A DNA stretch of 64,000 bases from Cymbomonas tetramitiformis (lineage: Eukaryota > Chlorophyta > Pyramimonadophyceae > Pyramimonadales > Pyramimonadaceae). Made by a program: the position numbers and the translations under genes. The stretch covers positions 62,001-126,000 of the forward strand of contig LGRX02028690.1 of the NCBI GenBank assembly GCA_001247695.2. Reading direction: 5' to 3'. Under the pieces are notes generated by a model, which was not told where the DNA came from, searched no databases, and saw only the letters and a program-made list of their open reading frames with translations. Positions 1-15,000 of this stretch are shown here, piece after piece. Every line of letters begins with the position of its first letter. Position 1 is the first letter of the stretch.

Positions 1-3000
1 GAGCATGGCTATCGCTCGGGTGTCAGCGTGGCGAACGCTCGTTCCGGCCGTTGTTTCGAATCTCCATCCAACGAGGCGTCTCAGTTACACAATGTGTCCG
101 TGATCGCATGCAACGTCGAGAAGAAATGCGGCACCGTACAGTTCTCGGTGAAGGTCGGAGTTCGTACCGGTCTGACCCTTCTCCCGACGGACGGCGAGAC
201 GACGGAGGAAGTCTTGCAAAATATGTATCCCGATTTGTCTTTGCAGCGTCCTCGTATGCGATCGATTCATTCCACCTCCTCGCGATATCGTCGCCTCCTT
301 TCGCAGTCGGTCAACGCGGAGAGTTTGCTCAATTGGACGCACGATGCAAACGCTACGCTCTCCGCGAAGGATGTTTTCATCAGAGACTCCAGCTTGAGAT
401 CGAGCGGTTCGCGTAAGCCTTTCGTCGTGAATACCAGCTACGGTACGAGAGGAGCCGCGGACACGGCGCTACAACCTGGAGATCGAATACGATCGCTCGT
501 GTTCGGCGGACTGCACGCTTCGGCGGATACGACTGCGTTCTCGTCTCGTCGGGGTGTGACCGACTTTCGGACTTACCTTCACGCCCTTAACTCGTCCACA
601 TATCCTTGCAAAGACTTTTCTGAACATGACGACACCTACGCGTACGATGTTTGCGCCGAAATCGTCGATGCCGGGTTGTCCGCGCCACAGATATCGGATG
701 TCGTGGCTCCGTCCAATTGCGGCAATCTTGCGGAACGTTCCGACTCACGATGCACGCTCCTGGCGCTGGTCACGGGAAGAAGTCTCGGTTTTGTGGAAGG
801 CGTGCACCAGCCTCCCGATACAGCTGAGACGATCTTGCTGCGTCGCCTAGATACCGTGTGGAACGCTTCCGAAGACTCGGACGTGCCATCCTTTTTTCCC
901 GAATCCAAAGACGCGCGCCATTTGCGCGTACTGGCATCACGAAGCAACCGACGCAGTCTCTGGTACCCGTCCATGCAGACGACGCGAGATGAAATCTTGG
1001 CTTCGGATATGCAGAAGGACGAAAACAACATTTTGGCATCGCAGGGTTGGCTTTACACCTGCTCGGGTCGCACGCTTAAGTTCGAACCGGCGGCTTCTTT
1101 GGATAATCCGCCCTTTCCATCCGTGCCGCACGCTCCCATGCTGACGGACTTGCAAAACACGAATCATGGTCGTTTCCAAGTTAGCTCGGGCGGAGTGCTG
1201 ACACAGGTAAGTTCGACCGGCGAGTCGCTTCTACGAAGAGATGTAAGCGAACCGTATATCGTATCGCACGCGGATAGTTCGGTCGTCTCGTTTCAGCGTG
1301 CGGTGGACGAACATCAACCGTATCGTCCTCACTCCGGATACAACGCGTACGCTTTTTTCGGAGTCGAAGCGCTCTCGGCCACCGTAGAGTACGGTGCACC
1401 GGAACGGTCCTCGGAAACTATAAGCGATTGCAAGACGACGGGAGAGCACGACCGACGAGCGTGCGAGCTGTATTTGGAGGACGTATATCTTAAAGGGGAG
1501 ATGTCCGATCAACGGGCTAAGGTCGATATGCGAATCACTCACGGCGCGAGCGAAGCCAGCGATCAGAAGCCCGCTCTGGATCTGCATCACGTGGGAGGAC
1601 CTCGTCTGCGATTACCGAGCGAATACACCTCCGGATGGCAGATACCGGAAAAAAACCTGAATCGAGAAAACGTCGATCTGTGGATTAAAGGTTACTCCTT
1701 AAACGAAACGGGCATCTGCGGACCTCGAGATACGGTGCGAGCGTACAACGTGGAATGCGACTCCACGTCGGGTGTATGCACAAGTTATACTACCGAGCCC
1801 ATATCCAAGTGTGTGCAGGAGGAGAGTGCTTATTTGGAAACGACGGCCGCGTCGGTGTGTGGCTCCTACAAAAATGAGGAAGCCGTCGACGACGAGGACG
1901 GACTAAACAATGATCCGGTTTTAACGCAGATCAGTCAAACAAATCCACTGTTCTTCGATGACATTCCTAAAGCGTTCAGACGCGTCGGATGCACTTTCGA
2001 TTCGATTCTTATGAGAATATTAAATCCGAACGGCGCAAACGGCTTCTATGTAAGTCGCGAACAGACTTGCACCTTCGACATGGCTTACTGCGACAGTCTG
2101 CTCGCGTCCGCTGAACGCTCAAATTCGGTCGAGGTTATCGACATATGCAAGAGCATTGTAAGAGCGGTATATCACTATTGTCCGGCGACTTGCGAACGCG
2201 AATCGTGGGAATCGACCACTCGCTTTGTGGAAGGTGCAGGTCGACTAAGGCTTCGTGACACGGAGGACGGCTCCGCGCGGGATGGAAAACGAATTTGCAC
2301 GTGCACCGAGACCGCCCCGGATTATCATTGTAGACCTATTGCGCTCAACTCCGCCGCAGACGAGTACACGACGTTGACGGGAGAAAAGCGACAGCGTCCG
2401 GAGGTAAGGTTCATGAGTCGTTTCTTGAGAGAATGGAGAGCGACTCCCGATCCGGACGACTCGTCTTTTAACAAAATTATGCCGGTGGTGGACATGTGGA
2501 ACGACGCGGGCGCGCACGGCGGTTCCAAGTATGACACTCGCTTTATGTGGAACATCAACGGTGCGAACAAAGGATGGGAGCAAGACGCGGGCAACGTTGG
2601 TCCGGGACGTATTCTCGTTACCTTTCCCTACAACAACGATGATGGTGACATGTTGGATTACGATCCCGTGCTGCACAACACCTCTTCGGCCGGAAACTTT
2701 TACGCTCGTGCGTATTCCAGATCTGATCGCAGAGAGTTCGGATTAAGTTTGGAGCGTATGAGCGATTTTTCCAACAAGGAAACCTTCAAAAGGGTGTCGG
2801 ATCTGGTGGCCGATCTGTGCGACGATATAACTTATGCGTATCGCAGAACGGAGGATACCGCCGGAGAGGAATACGGGCAACCGTGCATGGGTTTCGCGGC
2901 GCAGGACATGTACGTGTACGACGGCGCTCCGTACGATCTAGACGATATGTTGTCGCAAGACTGCGTGGATAACGATGCGTGCCCCGAGCATAGATACCAA

Positions 3001-6000
3001 ATGATGACATCTCATTACTATCCGAGTTATCAATCGTGGAAGCACCACCAATCCGAGAACACCGGATGGGGTTCCAATCGTGACGGTCTGCTGTACGCCT
3101 TGAACAAAACGCGCGCGCAGAATCCTTCAGGCGTGTACAGCGACTACATGTTTTCGAGTGATCACCGAAGCTCTCAAGAAAATCTGTACAACTCCTCCGG
3201 GTTTGGTGCTGATCTGGTTGGTCGGGGGGCCATACGCGCATTTCTCTTTACGCTGTACGGAAAGTCGCGCTACGCAACCAAGGAGCATGGCGTTCGACGC
3301 CGCGAACCGCTCGAAACACTTCATGTGTCGCACACTCACCCTTGGACCGTCGCTTCCGCAAAGCGAGACGCCACTATGACTAAACACGGCAGATCGGGCG
3401 CATCTCGGAAAGGTGATATTCCCAACTTTGGAGAATCGTACGAAGCCTTCTTACCCGTGGGAGCCGCGGGAGGAGCTCGAGCGGACGATAGTATCAAGAA
3501 CGCTACGTACGGTCGCCACTCCGGTTATCTTTACGCCGCGCATACCGCGATGGATCTGCGTGAGCGATTCTACTATCCCGCCTTCACGTATCGTGTGATG
3601 TCCACCGACGCGCTCAACAAACTTCAGAACATGGGTATGATCGATACCGATACGCTTGAGAGAGCCAACTCGATGGGAGAGGACAGCAAACCTATCGAAA
3701 TTTTGTGGCCTCCACCCGAAGTCACACTCTGGTCCCGAGTCGCTGAGGCCGAGAGGGCTCGTGTGCCCTCCAGAGAGCTCTTCGGCTCATTCGATGCCAG
3801 CACCACGTCTTTCTCCGAGACCAACGGAGCTTGGCGTCTGCGATTGGCGCCCGATCAATACAAAAAGGCACCGATAGACGGAAGTTGTACCCAGGGTGTG
3901 TGCGCCGACGGTGCAGGGGAATACTTCGATCACGTCGAGAACGATGTGCGTCCTGCCTCGCCTCCCGACTTTGGATTGTTATGGAACCGATACTTGCGAA
4001 ATAGAATACCCACGTGCTATCGAGACGAAAACCAAGGAGACGCGATATTTTCGAAGGAATGGCAAACAAACAACGACTGCGAGCGTTTGAGGCCCGCCTA
4101 CGGTTATCAGGAGGGCAGATTAGGACCGGAATATGTCTCCCCGCCGCCCGCCCCATCTTTTCCCAACAATCCGAGCCCGCCCCCAGGACAACTGTCGTAC
4201 GACCATTTCAACGAAGCGAACTGGGGAGATAGCACCATTGTAAGAACGGAGACTGTATACTACAGTCAGGTGGGTACAAACTACATATCGGGCTCTTGGG
4301 AAAAGCGGCCGTTGGTAGAGCAAGGGGTTTATAATCACGACGAATGTCGATGGCAATGCGACCAATATAGTTGGTGTAACACGTACACGTCCGTCATATT
4401 GTCTCACTCCGGGCAACAGAATCATATATGGTGCGCTTTATATGAGTGCGGAGGTTTTAGTGGTATTCCGTGCAGCACCGGAGAATGCCAAACACTCGCG
4501 GAGAATCCTGACAACTATGGCGGTACACCTTATTGTCGAATCGAATACACGACAGGGGGCATCCACAAAAGGCATTATCGCTCTAGAAATATCGAATCCC
4601 GACAGAAGGTGGTGTTATCCCCGCCACCACTTCCTTACGTGCCCGTTTCTCCTCCTCCGCCTTACTTCAGTTACGGCACCTTCTTTAATTTTGACGTGTA
4701 CGACGAGGCGTATCTACTGACGGACACTTATTACTACGGTGAGAAATACCGCTATTCGGCCATCTGGGACGACGATATGGAGGCACTTATGTGCACGTTG
4801 GGCGAGTACGAGTCTTGCGTCGATAAGCCGTATTACTTGATCGCAAGAATAGAGTATCTTTCGGAGACTCACGACCCGATTCAGAGTCCCGAGTCACAAC
4901 TTGTCGCTCAAGGAAAGAATTGCACCTACTTTCAAGGAGTCGCTCTGACCAATCAAGGACAAAACAATTTTTTTCATGAGGACTCGTGCTTCGCTCGATG
5001 CGAGTCCACCGATGCGTGCGAGTTGTACACAACCTTGTTTGTGCGGCACAAATCGAACACGGATGATGTGTACGTGTTGAGCTGCTACTTACTTCGCCGC
5101 AGCGCCCATCAAGCCGTATTCAATCTCACGCAGTACGAGCGAGGATCTCATCATGGTGAGATATGCGCACAGATTGGCGTGGCCTCGCGATTTTCTTCTT
5201 ACATACAGCTCACGGTGCTCGATAACGCGCACTCCGTTACCTCGACAAGCATGTCTCGCACAGGAGGTCATTTGCCCCTTTTACGAAAGGTGGACACTTC
5301 GATCGCCTACAGATTTACCGCGGAGTCGCCGATGGTATTCTCCTCGGCGTGCCCCTACGGCGATGCGTCCGAGGTTCTGAACGCCGATTACGTTTGGAAC
5401 GAGCCCGATGATCACTACAACGTTTCTCTGTCGGCGCGTGACATCTGCTCGGCTATGGGATGCGCATACTACGTTCAATGCGGTGATCAAACCGCGTACG
5501 ATAACAGTCGATACGAAACCGCCGACACTGTGCGCTTCTACCTTTCTAATCATTCTATCTCGCTTTCCGTTGCGGAGCGCTGCATGCTGTCCTCCACTGA
5601 CACGTGCGTATCGGTGGAACCGACGACTCAATATCAAGCTCCGGACTCGCAAGACTGGTTAACGAGTCATCGTAGATTGTATCGCTCCAGCTGGACTTAC
5701 GCGCTCGCGGCGGATTCGCATCTCTTGGACGACGCCTTTAGGCCCAAAAACAACACTCCGCAAGCGCTGGATCGGTTGAGCGTACCGGAGCATGACGGAG
5801 GGTACCTGGATGGTAACGCTTTCTGGCAGCTATCATCCTTCTCCTGGGCCTTTTCACCGAAGCATCGATGTTATCCGGCGAATTGTCCTTGGAACGAGGG
5901 CGACGACTCGTCGTACGTTTTATCTCGTGCGATGTTTCACTCTAAAGCGATGCGACAGCCGGCATACCTAGATTTGACCGATGCGACGGAGGATGTGAAA

Positions 6001-9000
6001 GCGCGGCACACCGACGAGGCGTATTTTAAGCGATGGATTAAATACGGCCTGTCCATAGCTTTAGGCCAGTTGAGCGATGATGATCTACGATCGGTTCACA
6101 ATGAGTTGAACGCGCTTGGAGCTTGGATATGTGGAGAGGACAATATAGATTCTGTAGCGCGAGAGTCTAATCGCCGCAGATTCCACGCCAATGGGGAGGG
6201 TGACGTACAAGTCGTCGGATCCCGCGTCGTGATTAAAGCCGACCGAGCGAGAGGAGGTATCGCGGACGGTGAGTCGTTGTGGTTAGAGCTTTTATCCGCG
6301 GGCAGACGAATTTGTCGTGCGATCAACGAGAACGCCCTACGCAATCTTTTCAACGTATCTCAAAACGTTCCGATGCCCGAAGAGGTTGTGGAATGCGACA
6401 CAACCGCTTGCACGCACGATTTGCACGACATGACACCGATGTGGACGATATGTAAAGGAGTGTCCGCCTCCACGCGTTCTCGCGGAATCGGTCATTATGA
6501 TGATTCTTCATCGGACGATGCGCGACTCACAACGGACGACGTAGCTATCGGCTTCGCTTTGGACGGACTGATGTACCAAATAAACGATATCACAAGCGTC
6601 AACATTACATATATGAATGAGCTGCTGGATCTGTGCCACAGCGATTCTACGTATAATACGCTTTATTGCACGGCATACGAGGGTATGAGAAGAACGCTTG
6701 CTTTCACCGATTGCACACAAGAAACTTGGCGCGGTGTCTCCATGTTTAAGAAAGATACAGAGTGGTCCGATCTCAATTGTTCTGATGTCTACTCGTCGTT
6801 TTGTGACGATAACGTGACTTTTAACGTGGGCACCTGCGAAACATATATGATCGCCGAAGACGTAACGATAGACGCCTCGTCCGATTCGAAACTCGTTATG
6901 TACGACACGCACGACGATAGTCCTTCTTATGATGTCGCAGATGCCGAGATAGACACGAATACGCTGTCGGTCAACTTATGCGCCTCTCATTCGCACAAAT
7001 CTATGCGTGCGCTGTATTCATCGGACAATTTCACAAGATCGGTATATCTCTTAAACGAATCCGTCGCGGAGGATGAATCGGGGCATCTGGAATGCGAATC
7101 TGAGTATTGCATACGCTCCAGAGTGAGGGAAAGATGGGAAGATATGCCTATTATTGGCACTTGCGCCATTTTGATCGCTCCTGTTGATGGAAAGCTATTT
7201 GCGAGCGATCACGGTTTCTTTTGGGGGCCGTCCAACACGGTAAGCCAAGGAAGCGTGACCAACCATCGAAGCGTTCATTCGCGTAGCGTGTCTATGTCTT
7301 TACACACAAGCGATATGACTAACTTACTCACCAGCAGCGACGATCACGCTAACGAAGGTGCGCACTTAGCAAAGAATGATCCTAACGATACGCTGGTGTA
7401 CGGCACTCTGAACAGCGAAACCTTGGTGAACACTTTAAATCTTTTATTCGAAGGTTATTTCCCTAAGGCGTATGTTGATCATCAATCGTCAAACTGGCCC
7501 ATGATGGCGGACGGATTCCGTGCCAGGGGATTTATTCAATACGCTACGCCGACGCACGAAAGAACTCCCGCGTCTTACTGGTACATGAAGCGACCAATTC
7601 TTCCGGTTTTTATGTACGACATGTACGATGTGCATTATCATGAAGTGAACTCGTACCATTCCCTATACGAAAATACGCCTCGTCATTCACAGTATGTGTA
7701 CGGTTCTTGTCTCACAAGTGTGGGCAGCAATTCCTCTGCGACCTTGTATGCCTTGACCTACCCACAGGTATTTTGGAATGAGACGTTGTATGCCTCTTTT
7801 TTGGACACGAGCACCGCGATCACCTCGCCTTTCACAAGATCGACCACATCACAACTCGATATATGGAACAATCTAACATTTGTATTTCCAGAGATCAACG
7901 TGGAAGCGGATTTGCAGCTGAGCAGTCAGCGGTTTGTCTTCAAGTATTATCCACCTCCGCCGTATCCAAATCCGTCGCCTCCACCATCTAATTACTCTTT
8001 CAGAGGATACCATGGCCGTATCTTTAATGGGGATGGGGAGAACATGGCTGAAGAATTTGCGACTTACGGTACGCACGATGTGCAACAAGATATGTGTGAG
8101 TCGTTCGGTATGCGAGACACCGGACAAGTTCGAGACGACGGACAAAATGTGGTCGCAGAAGATGAAGGGCACGAAGTCGAGCACAAAACCTTTAATTGGG
8201 AGGTCTATTACCGATTCAGTTGTCGACACATCTTAACAAAATGTGAAAATCCGGTTGACATTCAATCGGAAAATGTAGTGACGTACGGACCGTTTAAAAA
8301 TGCTTACTTCGATTACGTTGTAACAAGGGATGGCGAGGTAAGACTCACCGCTTATCGTGTAACTGGAGATCACGCACATGCCGTATTGATTTTCCCAAAA
8401 GTGTACGGTGATTCCATTTGCGCCAACGAGAATACGGAGCTTCGAGTGTACCGCCGTGTTGGAAAAATCGGTCACTTTCAGGCTATCGAACCAAGATCTT
8501 TAAAAGGTGATAAGCAAGCTGAACGGAAGTCTTTTCATTCGGATCAGTATCCTTTCAATCATATATCTCAAGACAGTTCCGAGTATCCTTTGAAGGAATG
8601 CTACTCTGATCAAAACGCCTCTGATGCCGTTGGTCAAGATGAACAATTGATATTCACGCGGCAAAAAAATCGCCAAGCGTATGGACAGATCGATACCTTT
8701 TCTGACCGGTATTACGAACGAACGACGGACCAATCTTTTAAATATGGACCGTGCGATGCTACGTCTTCCTTTCCGACTACAGGAAATGTTAAGTCGTATA
8801 GTAGTATGAATGAGCGTTTCAACCGTATGTTTAGATCGTTAGATAACGTCAGCGTTTCGTCTAAACTAGATGCATTCTTTTTTGATTCTAATGAGTTATA
8901 CACAAATCGGACTCTCTCCTACAAAAATCACATTTTTACCGAAACTGGAACAACCTTACTTTTTCTGGCTTTCTTAAACTATTGGAATGAAAAATATATT

Positions 9001-12000
9001 GAAGCGCTCTATAACGCTCATCAAATATGGCAGGACACTTTACTGGGATTTCTGGATGATGCACCTTTTTCATCTGGCGACACTATCAACTCGTGTGTAT
9101 ATCGAGATCAATCGGATTATGCAACACGACGACTACTTCGTGATATTATGGTCGATGGCGATGTTGTCATGGACGACCATTACCAAGATGTTGTCGACGT
9201 GCAAGAAGTTTCCGAGGTAATTACCCTACACAACACATTTGTACGTTCCATTCTTTTTTATAATATTGAGTGTGTTTAAAAACTACAAGATGTGTGCGTA
9301 TCAAGGAAATAATTGATACTTATTTTGATCATCAAGTTTGTTATATTTCCTTCGCCGCGGAGTAAAACTTAAGGTTGAAAAAAACGCGCGCGTTTTTCGG
9401 GTCTCGTGTTTCAGAAGGGTCGACCGTGATTTTGACCGACGATGTCCGTAATTTTTTGGAAAATGATCATCCACTTTATTGTGCTTCCTTTGATGACGAG
9501 TAAAAGTTCAGGTTGAAAAAAACGCGCGCGTTTTTTTTTGCAATAAAAAAAGCGCGCGCGTTTTTTCGGGTCTCGTATCTCAGAAGGGTCGACCGTGATT
9601 TTGACCGACGATGTCCGTATTTTTTTGGAAAATGATCATCCACTTTATTGTGTTTCCTTTGATGACGAGTAAAAGTTCAGGTTGAAAAACCGCGCGCGTG
9701 TTTTTATATACTTTTTGTGCATCGCTCTTTTTTGTATTTTTGATAATTATTTGGTTGTGCCTCACTTAAAGTACTTCGTTACAGGATACCATTGTTGTGG
9801 ACAAGGTATTGAACATGTTTTTTGGTGATTCCGAAGGAGTATCTGAAGTCGCATCCGGCGATTTTTTGGCTAATGTATCTACGACTTATGAATACGCAGA
9901 TGGATGGGAAGTATCGCATGAATGTTTTTTACCAATAAATGACACATATGCGACAAGAGATGAAAGTGGAGAAATGGAATGGCAATTTTTAAGTGCAAAG
10001 GAATCCGAGTTGAAAAGAGATGATAAATCGGTACGCTTTCGTCCAACTTTGAATGCGATACATCCCGTACGTGATTGGAAATTGGTATTGTATCAAGCAA
10101 AATCCTGTGAATCGCATATAGAGGAGTGTGATTATCCACCTTACGCGGAGGTATACAAATACGGTCGAGGACAACCAATATCCGAAATGTACAATTTTAA
10201 TAAGCGATATAAGCAATCATCCAATTTCTGGCAAAGTGATGACGAGTTCATTCAAATGTGTTTTGACGCGTGCATGGATTCAAATCGAATACACTCTCAA
10301 GATGAAAATGGAGAAGATTACAAAATTTTGAACACAGATCGAAACGAAAAAATGGTAGACGATGACTTCAAAGAAAGATATCATAAAACGTACCGACCAT
10401 TCCAAGAGTTGTACGAGTCGGTGTCGTTCACTTGTTTGAGTGTATCTATCGTCGAGGATGTGATGAATCGCCCTATTCACGAACAGGATGTGTACGAATC
10501 TGCGAGTATGCACTGGATGGGAATTTACCGACCGCTAAATCTTTCTCGTCCTTCTGGTAGTCAAAAACGTCTGATGTGTATTTTAAGCGATGTCGCGTAC
10601 GCTGATCGCCGCACTAATCTCGTAGAATGGGAAACGCCGTCAACTTGGAACGTGTACACACGCTTAAAGTTGGATTCGAGCGTACCGCTATCCGGAATGT
10701 TGGGCGGTGCTGCTAGTACGGAAGAGGCGGTGCTCGATGGCAGAGCGTTTCAAATGCAGAGATCGTCTCGTGTGTACGATCGAACCGGATGGGAATATTG
10801 GAGCTTGTACAGGGAATATGGTAATCAGTTATACACAGAATCTAGCAAATACGAGCAGAAAGGTGCGTACGTAGTACCGGACGTCGACGCGAACGCAAAT
10901 TGTATTTGTAAACCAAGAAGCGGTACACAAGAACCGCAGGTTCACGCATCTACTGAGCTTCAAGTGTGCGGAAATTTTGATAAGCGAGATTCGGCATCGA
11001 GCGACGGCACCAACATTATGCCGGAGGCATATCCAGAAATATTAGACAATCTGTACTCTCGATGTTACATGTCCGCTTCGCTTCACACCGAAGATCGTGA
11101 GTACAGCTGCATCAATTACGCGGATCCTCCGCTCTACGGCGATGGCCAATTGTGCACGTACGAAAAGCACGCTTCCTGGAGCGTCGATTGTTTCCCTATT
11201 TTCGGTGTGTGCGCGGACAAAAATACATCGGCGGAATGTGAACGTAGTCCTCAACGTCGATCGATGTGCACCTGGTATGAAGATCATTGTCAGCAACGGT
11301 ACGTTACGTGCGAAGCGCTTCATTACGATGCGGTATCTTTGGTTTGCCGCGGAGACGAGCGCGCGTGTGTCGATCTCATCACAGCTTCGGAGTGTAAGGC
11401 TAAGGCAGGATGCGTGTTTTCAAGTCGTGAATGCCACGAAGTGATTGATGCTCGTTCGGATTGTGTACCGACGCAACCGATGGACGGCGCTTCTTGTAAG
11501 GCGTCCGAAAGAACAGAGCACATCTTGCGTAACGTATTTTACCCGGATGCGGATATAGGCAATTTTGGACGTCGACTGCGCACGCAGGAATATACGGAGC
11601 CTGGAATTTACGAGAACGATCCCGTTCAAGTGCCTTGCGGAAGCACTCTCACACCCAATATAACCGGCGTTTTAAACATAAGCGCGCGTTATGTGCGCTG
11701 CGATTCAGCATTGTCGAGTGTTGGCTATCGAACGGACGTGCACAAGGCGTACGTTATCGATGACATCGCTCACCCTATACTTCAACTGAGCCTAAAAGAG
11801 GAGTACACAATTCGTATGCATCGTACGACCTCTTCCAATCCCATGTACTCACTGGATGAGAGTATTGTGGGATACAACTTTGTTGCGATCCGAGACGCGA
11901 CCGGTTTTCACACGAGCAGCGAATCGACTGACGATCAAATAGCTAGTCCTTTAGTCGACTACGACGGAATCGCGTTTCCACATTTCATGCGCGCCGCGGA

Positions 12001-15000
12001 CAAGTATTACTATGGTGACGAATCGGAAGAGTACACGATATTTAATATTAACATGGCTACCTTATTACAGAACAACACGGATCAGCACACTAATCCTCGC
12101 AGTTTATTTCAGACGGTGACGAATAGTGGTGTTAACGCTTCGACGTGCGTTTATTTGAACTCTTCAAGCCCATCCGCTACAGCCTCGTGTTGCAACTCGG
12201 TCGTCTCCCACGCTTTCTCGCAGTACTCTTCTGAAAACTTCGATCGCGAATGCGTAGATCCGGAGCTGGTCACTAGTCTGGCACATCTGGACGAAAGACT
12301 CGCGGGTGACTTTGTTTATTACGGACTTCCGGAAGGTTGTCACCTGTATAACACACATCCGAAAACGCTATTTTCCTGCGGACCGGAGTGTTCGAATCGC
12401 CCTCCACCTCCTTCACCGCCTAATCCGCCGGCCCCTCCCTCACCTCCGCCCGTACCTCTGATACCGCCCTCAGCTCCATACAGCCCTCCGTCTCCTCCCA
12501 TTCCTCCGTCTCCCGCAAGAAGGTCCCTATTGTGTTTATCGCGCAGAGGCGGTTGTCCGCCGCCTAGTCTGTCCATGCAGACGTACGGCGTTTCCATGCC
12601 TAACTATCCTCCGCATCCGCCGTCGCCACAACCTCCGCCGAACCCCGCGACTCCTGCGTCGCCTCCCGGACCGCCACCGACATCTCCCTCTTACCCTCCG
12701 CCCTACGTGCCGCCCAGTCCGTTTTCCCCTCCTCCACCTTATGAGGAACAGTCACCTCCACCACCTCCTCCACCACCAACACCGCCAGTACCACCTTTAC
12801 CGTCCGCTCCCGTCTCTCCTTATCCCCCTCCGCCATTGGCTAGCAGACACATGTGCGCCTCGCTCGAATCCATATCGGAAGTTTGCGAGTCGGAAGAGCA
12901 CACGTTCGACGAAAGTCTATTATGCGAAGAAGTCAGGTACGGAAGCGGATCTGACATGCCATTTGAGTTTTATTACGGAGATGCCCACGTTGACGGCATG
13001 GGAGGACAGCTACTGATATATGTGAACGACGTTCCTCACTCAGCACATTACGCGACCGTGTACTCGTCCACGACGACCGTCAATACCGGCGGTGCGACCT
13101 CTTTTTACGCGCAAAAAGTGACTGAAGAAACGAGCGCTGATTTGTTGGGTGATACCGGAAACGATGACGATGACGTCGACTCCTCTGAGGAGAACGTTGC
13201 GGATCGTATTGCCTCGGGTTACAAGGAAATATGGAACAACACATACGACACGCTCGAAGAGTTTCATGTGTCGGTCTATCACGTGGTGCGTTACGATCTT
13301 GCAAACGATATGGCTTCTTGGGCCAGAGCTCGGTTTCCAGCGGTCGCTGAAATTTTGAATCACGGAGTGCGGGTATACGGCGAGACGATACGCGGCATAT
13401 TGGGAGGCACCGTGTACGTGGGGAACCGCATGGCGCATGGCGAAAGAGTGGCGGAGAGTGTGGTGTGGCGACTCGTCGATCCCATTTTTGAGGAGTACAT
13501 GGCCCTATCGTCCAGTTTTTTCGATTTCGTGCATTTCTTCATGAATCCGGTGCAATCTTACGAGCATCGGTCCGCGAAGGTGCTGTGCAAAGCTTCCGAA
13601 GTGCCGAACCATATATTGAGTGGTTCCTTAAAAATCAGTGTCACCGTAGCTACCGCGGCCACTTTTCCGGTTGGCTCTACAGGAGAGTCTGTGGGCTGCA
13701 ACCCGCTCGTGTCCAACTGCAGCAACGGATTTTACGCGTTGGACACCAATATGAATTTGAATCCGATATGTGCCATGACGGGCGTGTTGGAAAATCCAGA
13801 CGTCGGCACCAACGCCATGAACAAGCTGTCCAACATCTTTAACATGCGAAGCTCATCGGGCGTATCGATCATACCTTCCACGATAAGCTCGTACGCCGGT
13901 CTGGACAATTTTCGATTCAGTTTTGGATCCGTCTCCTTGTTGCGATACATCAGAAACCTCTTTCGATACATCCTCGGGCTCGTCATCGATTCTCTGAATT
14001 GCGTGATGGAGGCGGTCGGCGTTTACGAAGACGACGGCGCGGACTCGCAAGATTGCGTCGCGTTGCTTTCGGATCTGTCTTACCCGACGTTCGTGGTGAA
14101 CACTCTGGTGACCGTAACCTTTGAGTCGCAAGTGCACATAGCCAACCTGCTCGCCAGCTTCTCCTCGTTCATATGGTCCTTCGTCTACGTCGCCGCGAGG
14201 TACGATCCGTCGTTGTACTCCACGGTGAGCACGTGGCCAAAGGACGCCTCCTTCGCGGCGATGCTTCCGCCCACTATGTGCGCCGGTCTACATCACGCGC
14301 AATGCGTCACGCAAGGACTCGGGGAGGCCACGAGTCCGGGTAAGCACACGTTTCGATGGGTAAGCAGCGAGAACGAAGCGAACGTCGTGCACGGCTGCGA
14401 TCGAGAGTGGTGTCACTGCGCGTGGATCGTTACGAACGACGAGTTCGAAAACTTTCGAGGCGAGGGAGACGAACAGTACATGTATTACCGATCGTATTTG
14501 ACGGGAGACAAGGAGCGTGCCACGCCGGCCGAAGCGGAAGCGCACGGTTTTGCGGGTTTTAGCAACGAAACGATCCGGTATTACAGACGCAGCGTGAGAG
14601 GAACGGAGATCACGCAGAACGGATACCTGGCGGATCCGGAAGTGACGGACGCGTACACCGCGCAGGAAGGACCCTTTCCGTATTGGCTCTTCGCTAGGGG
14701 CGCGTGCGTCTCCGCGTGCGACCTGACGACCGACAAAAAAAGCTGCAGTCGCGAATTTAACGCGTACACTCCGCCAACTATGATGGGAACCGCCCCGACC
14801 TTCGTCCGCGTGGGGTGCACTCATTCGTCTCGTTACGGTTGCGCCACCAATTCGCATCATATACAGCCTTATCCACTGGAGGCCGCCACCAGCACGCTGT
14901 TTGTGGCTTTTATGAGCGGAGTGCAGCGCGCCACGATAGCCACGAACCTAACGGCGGCGTACCTTTTTGATCGATTCTTTCTTATCGCCGACGGCGATCT

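Noticed and set aside
85..9220. Many minus-strand and out-of-frame frames of 60-190 codons across the giant genes
   Set aside because: Shadows of long coding frames, without own starts, motifs or promoters.
12340..12836. Gly/Val-rich minus-strand frames
   Set aside because: Antisense of the Pro-rich block of the giant gene.
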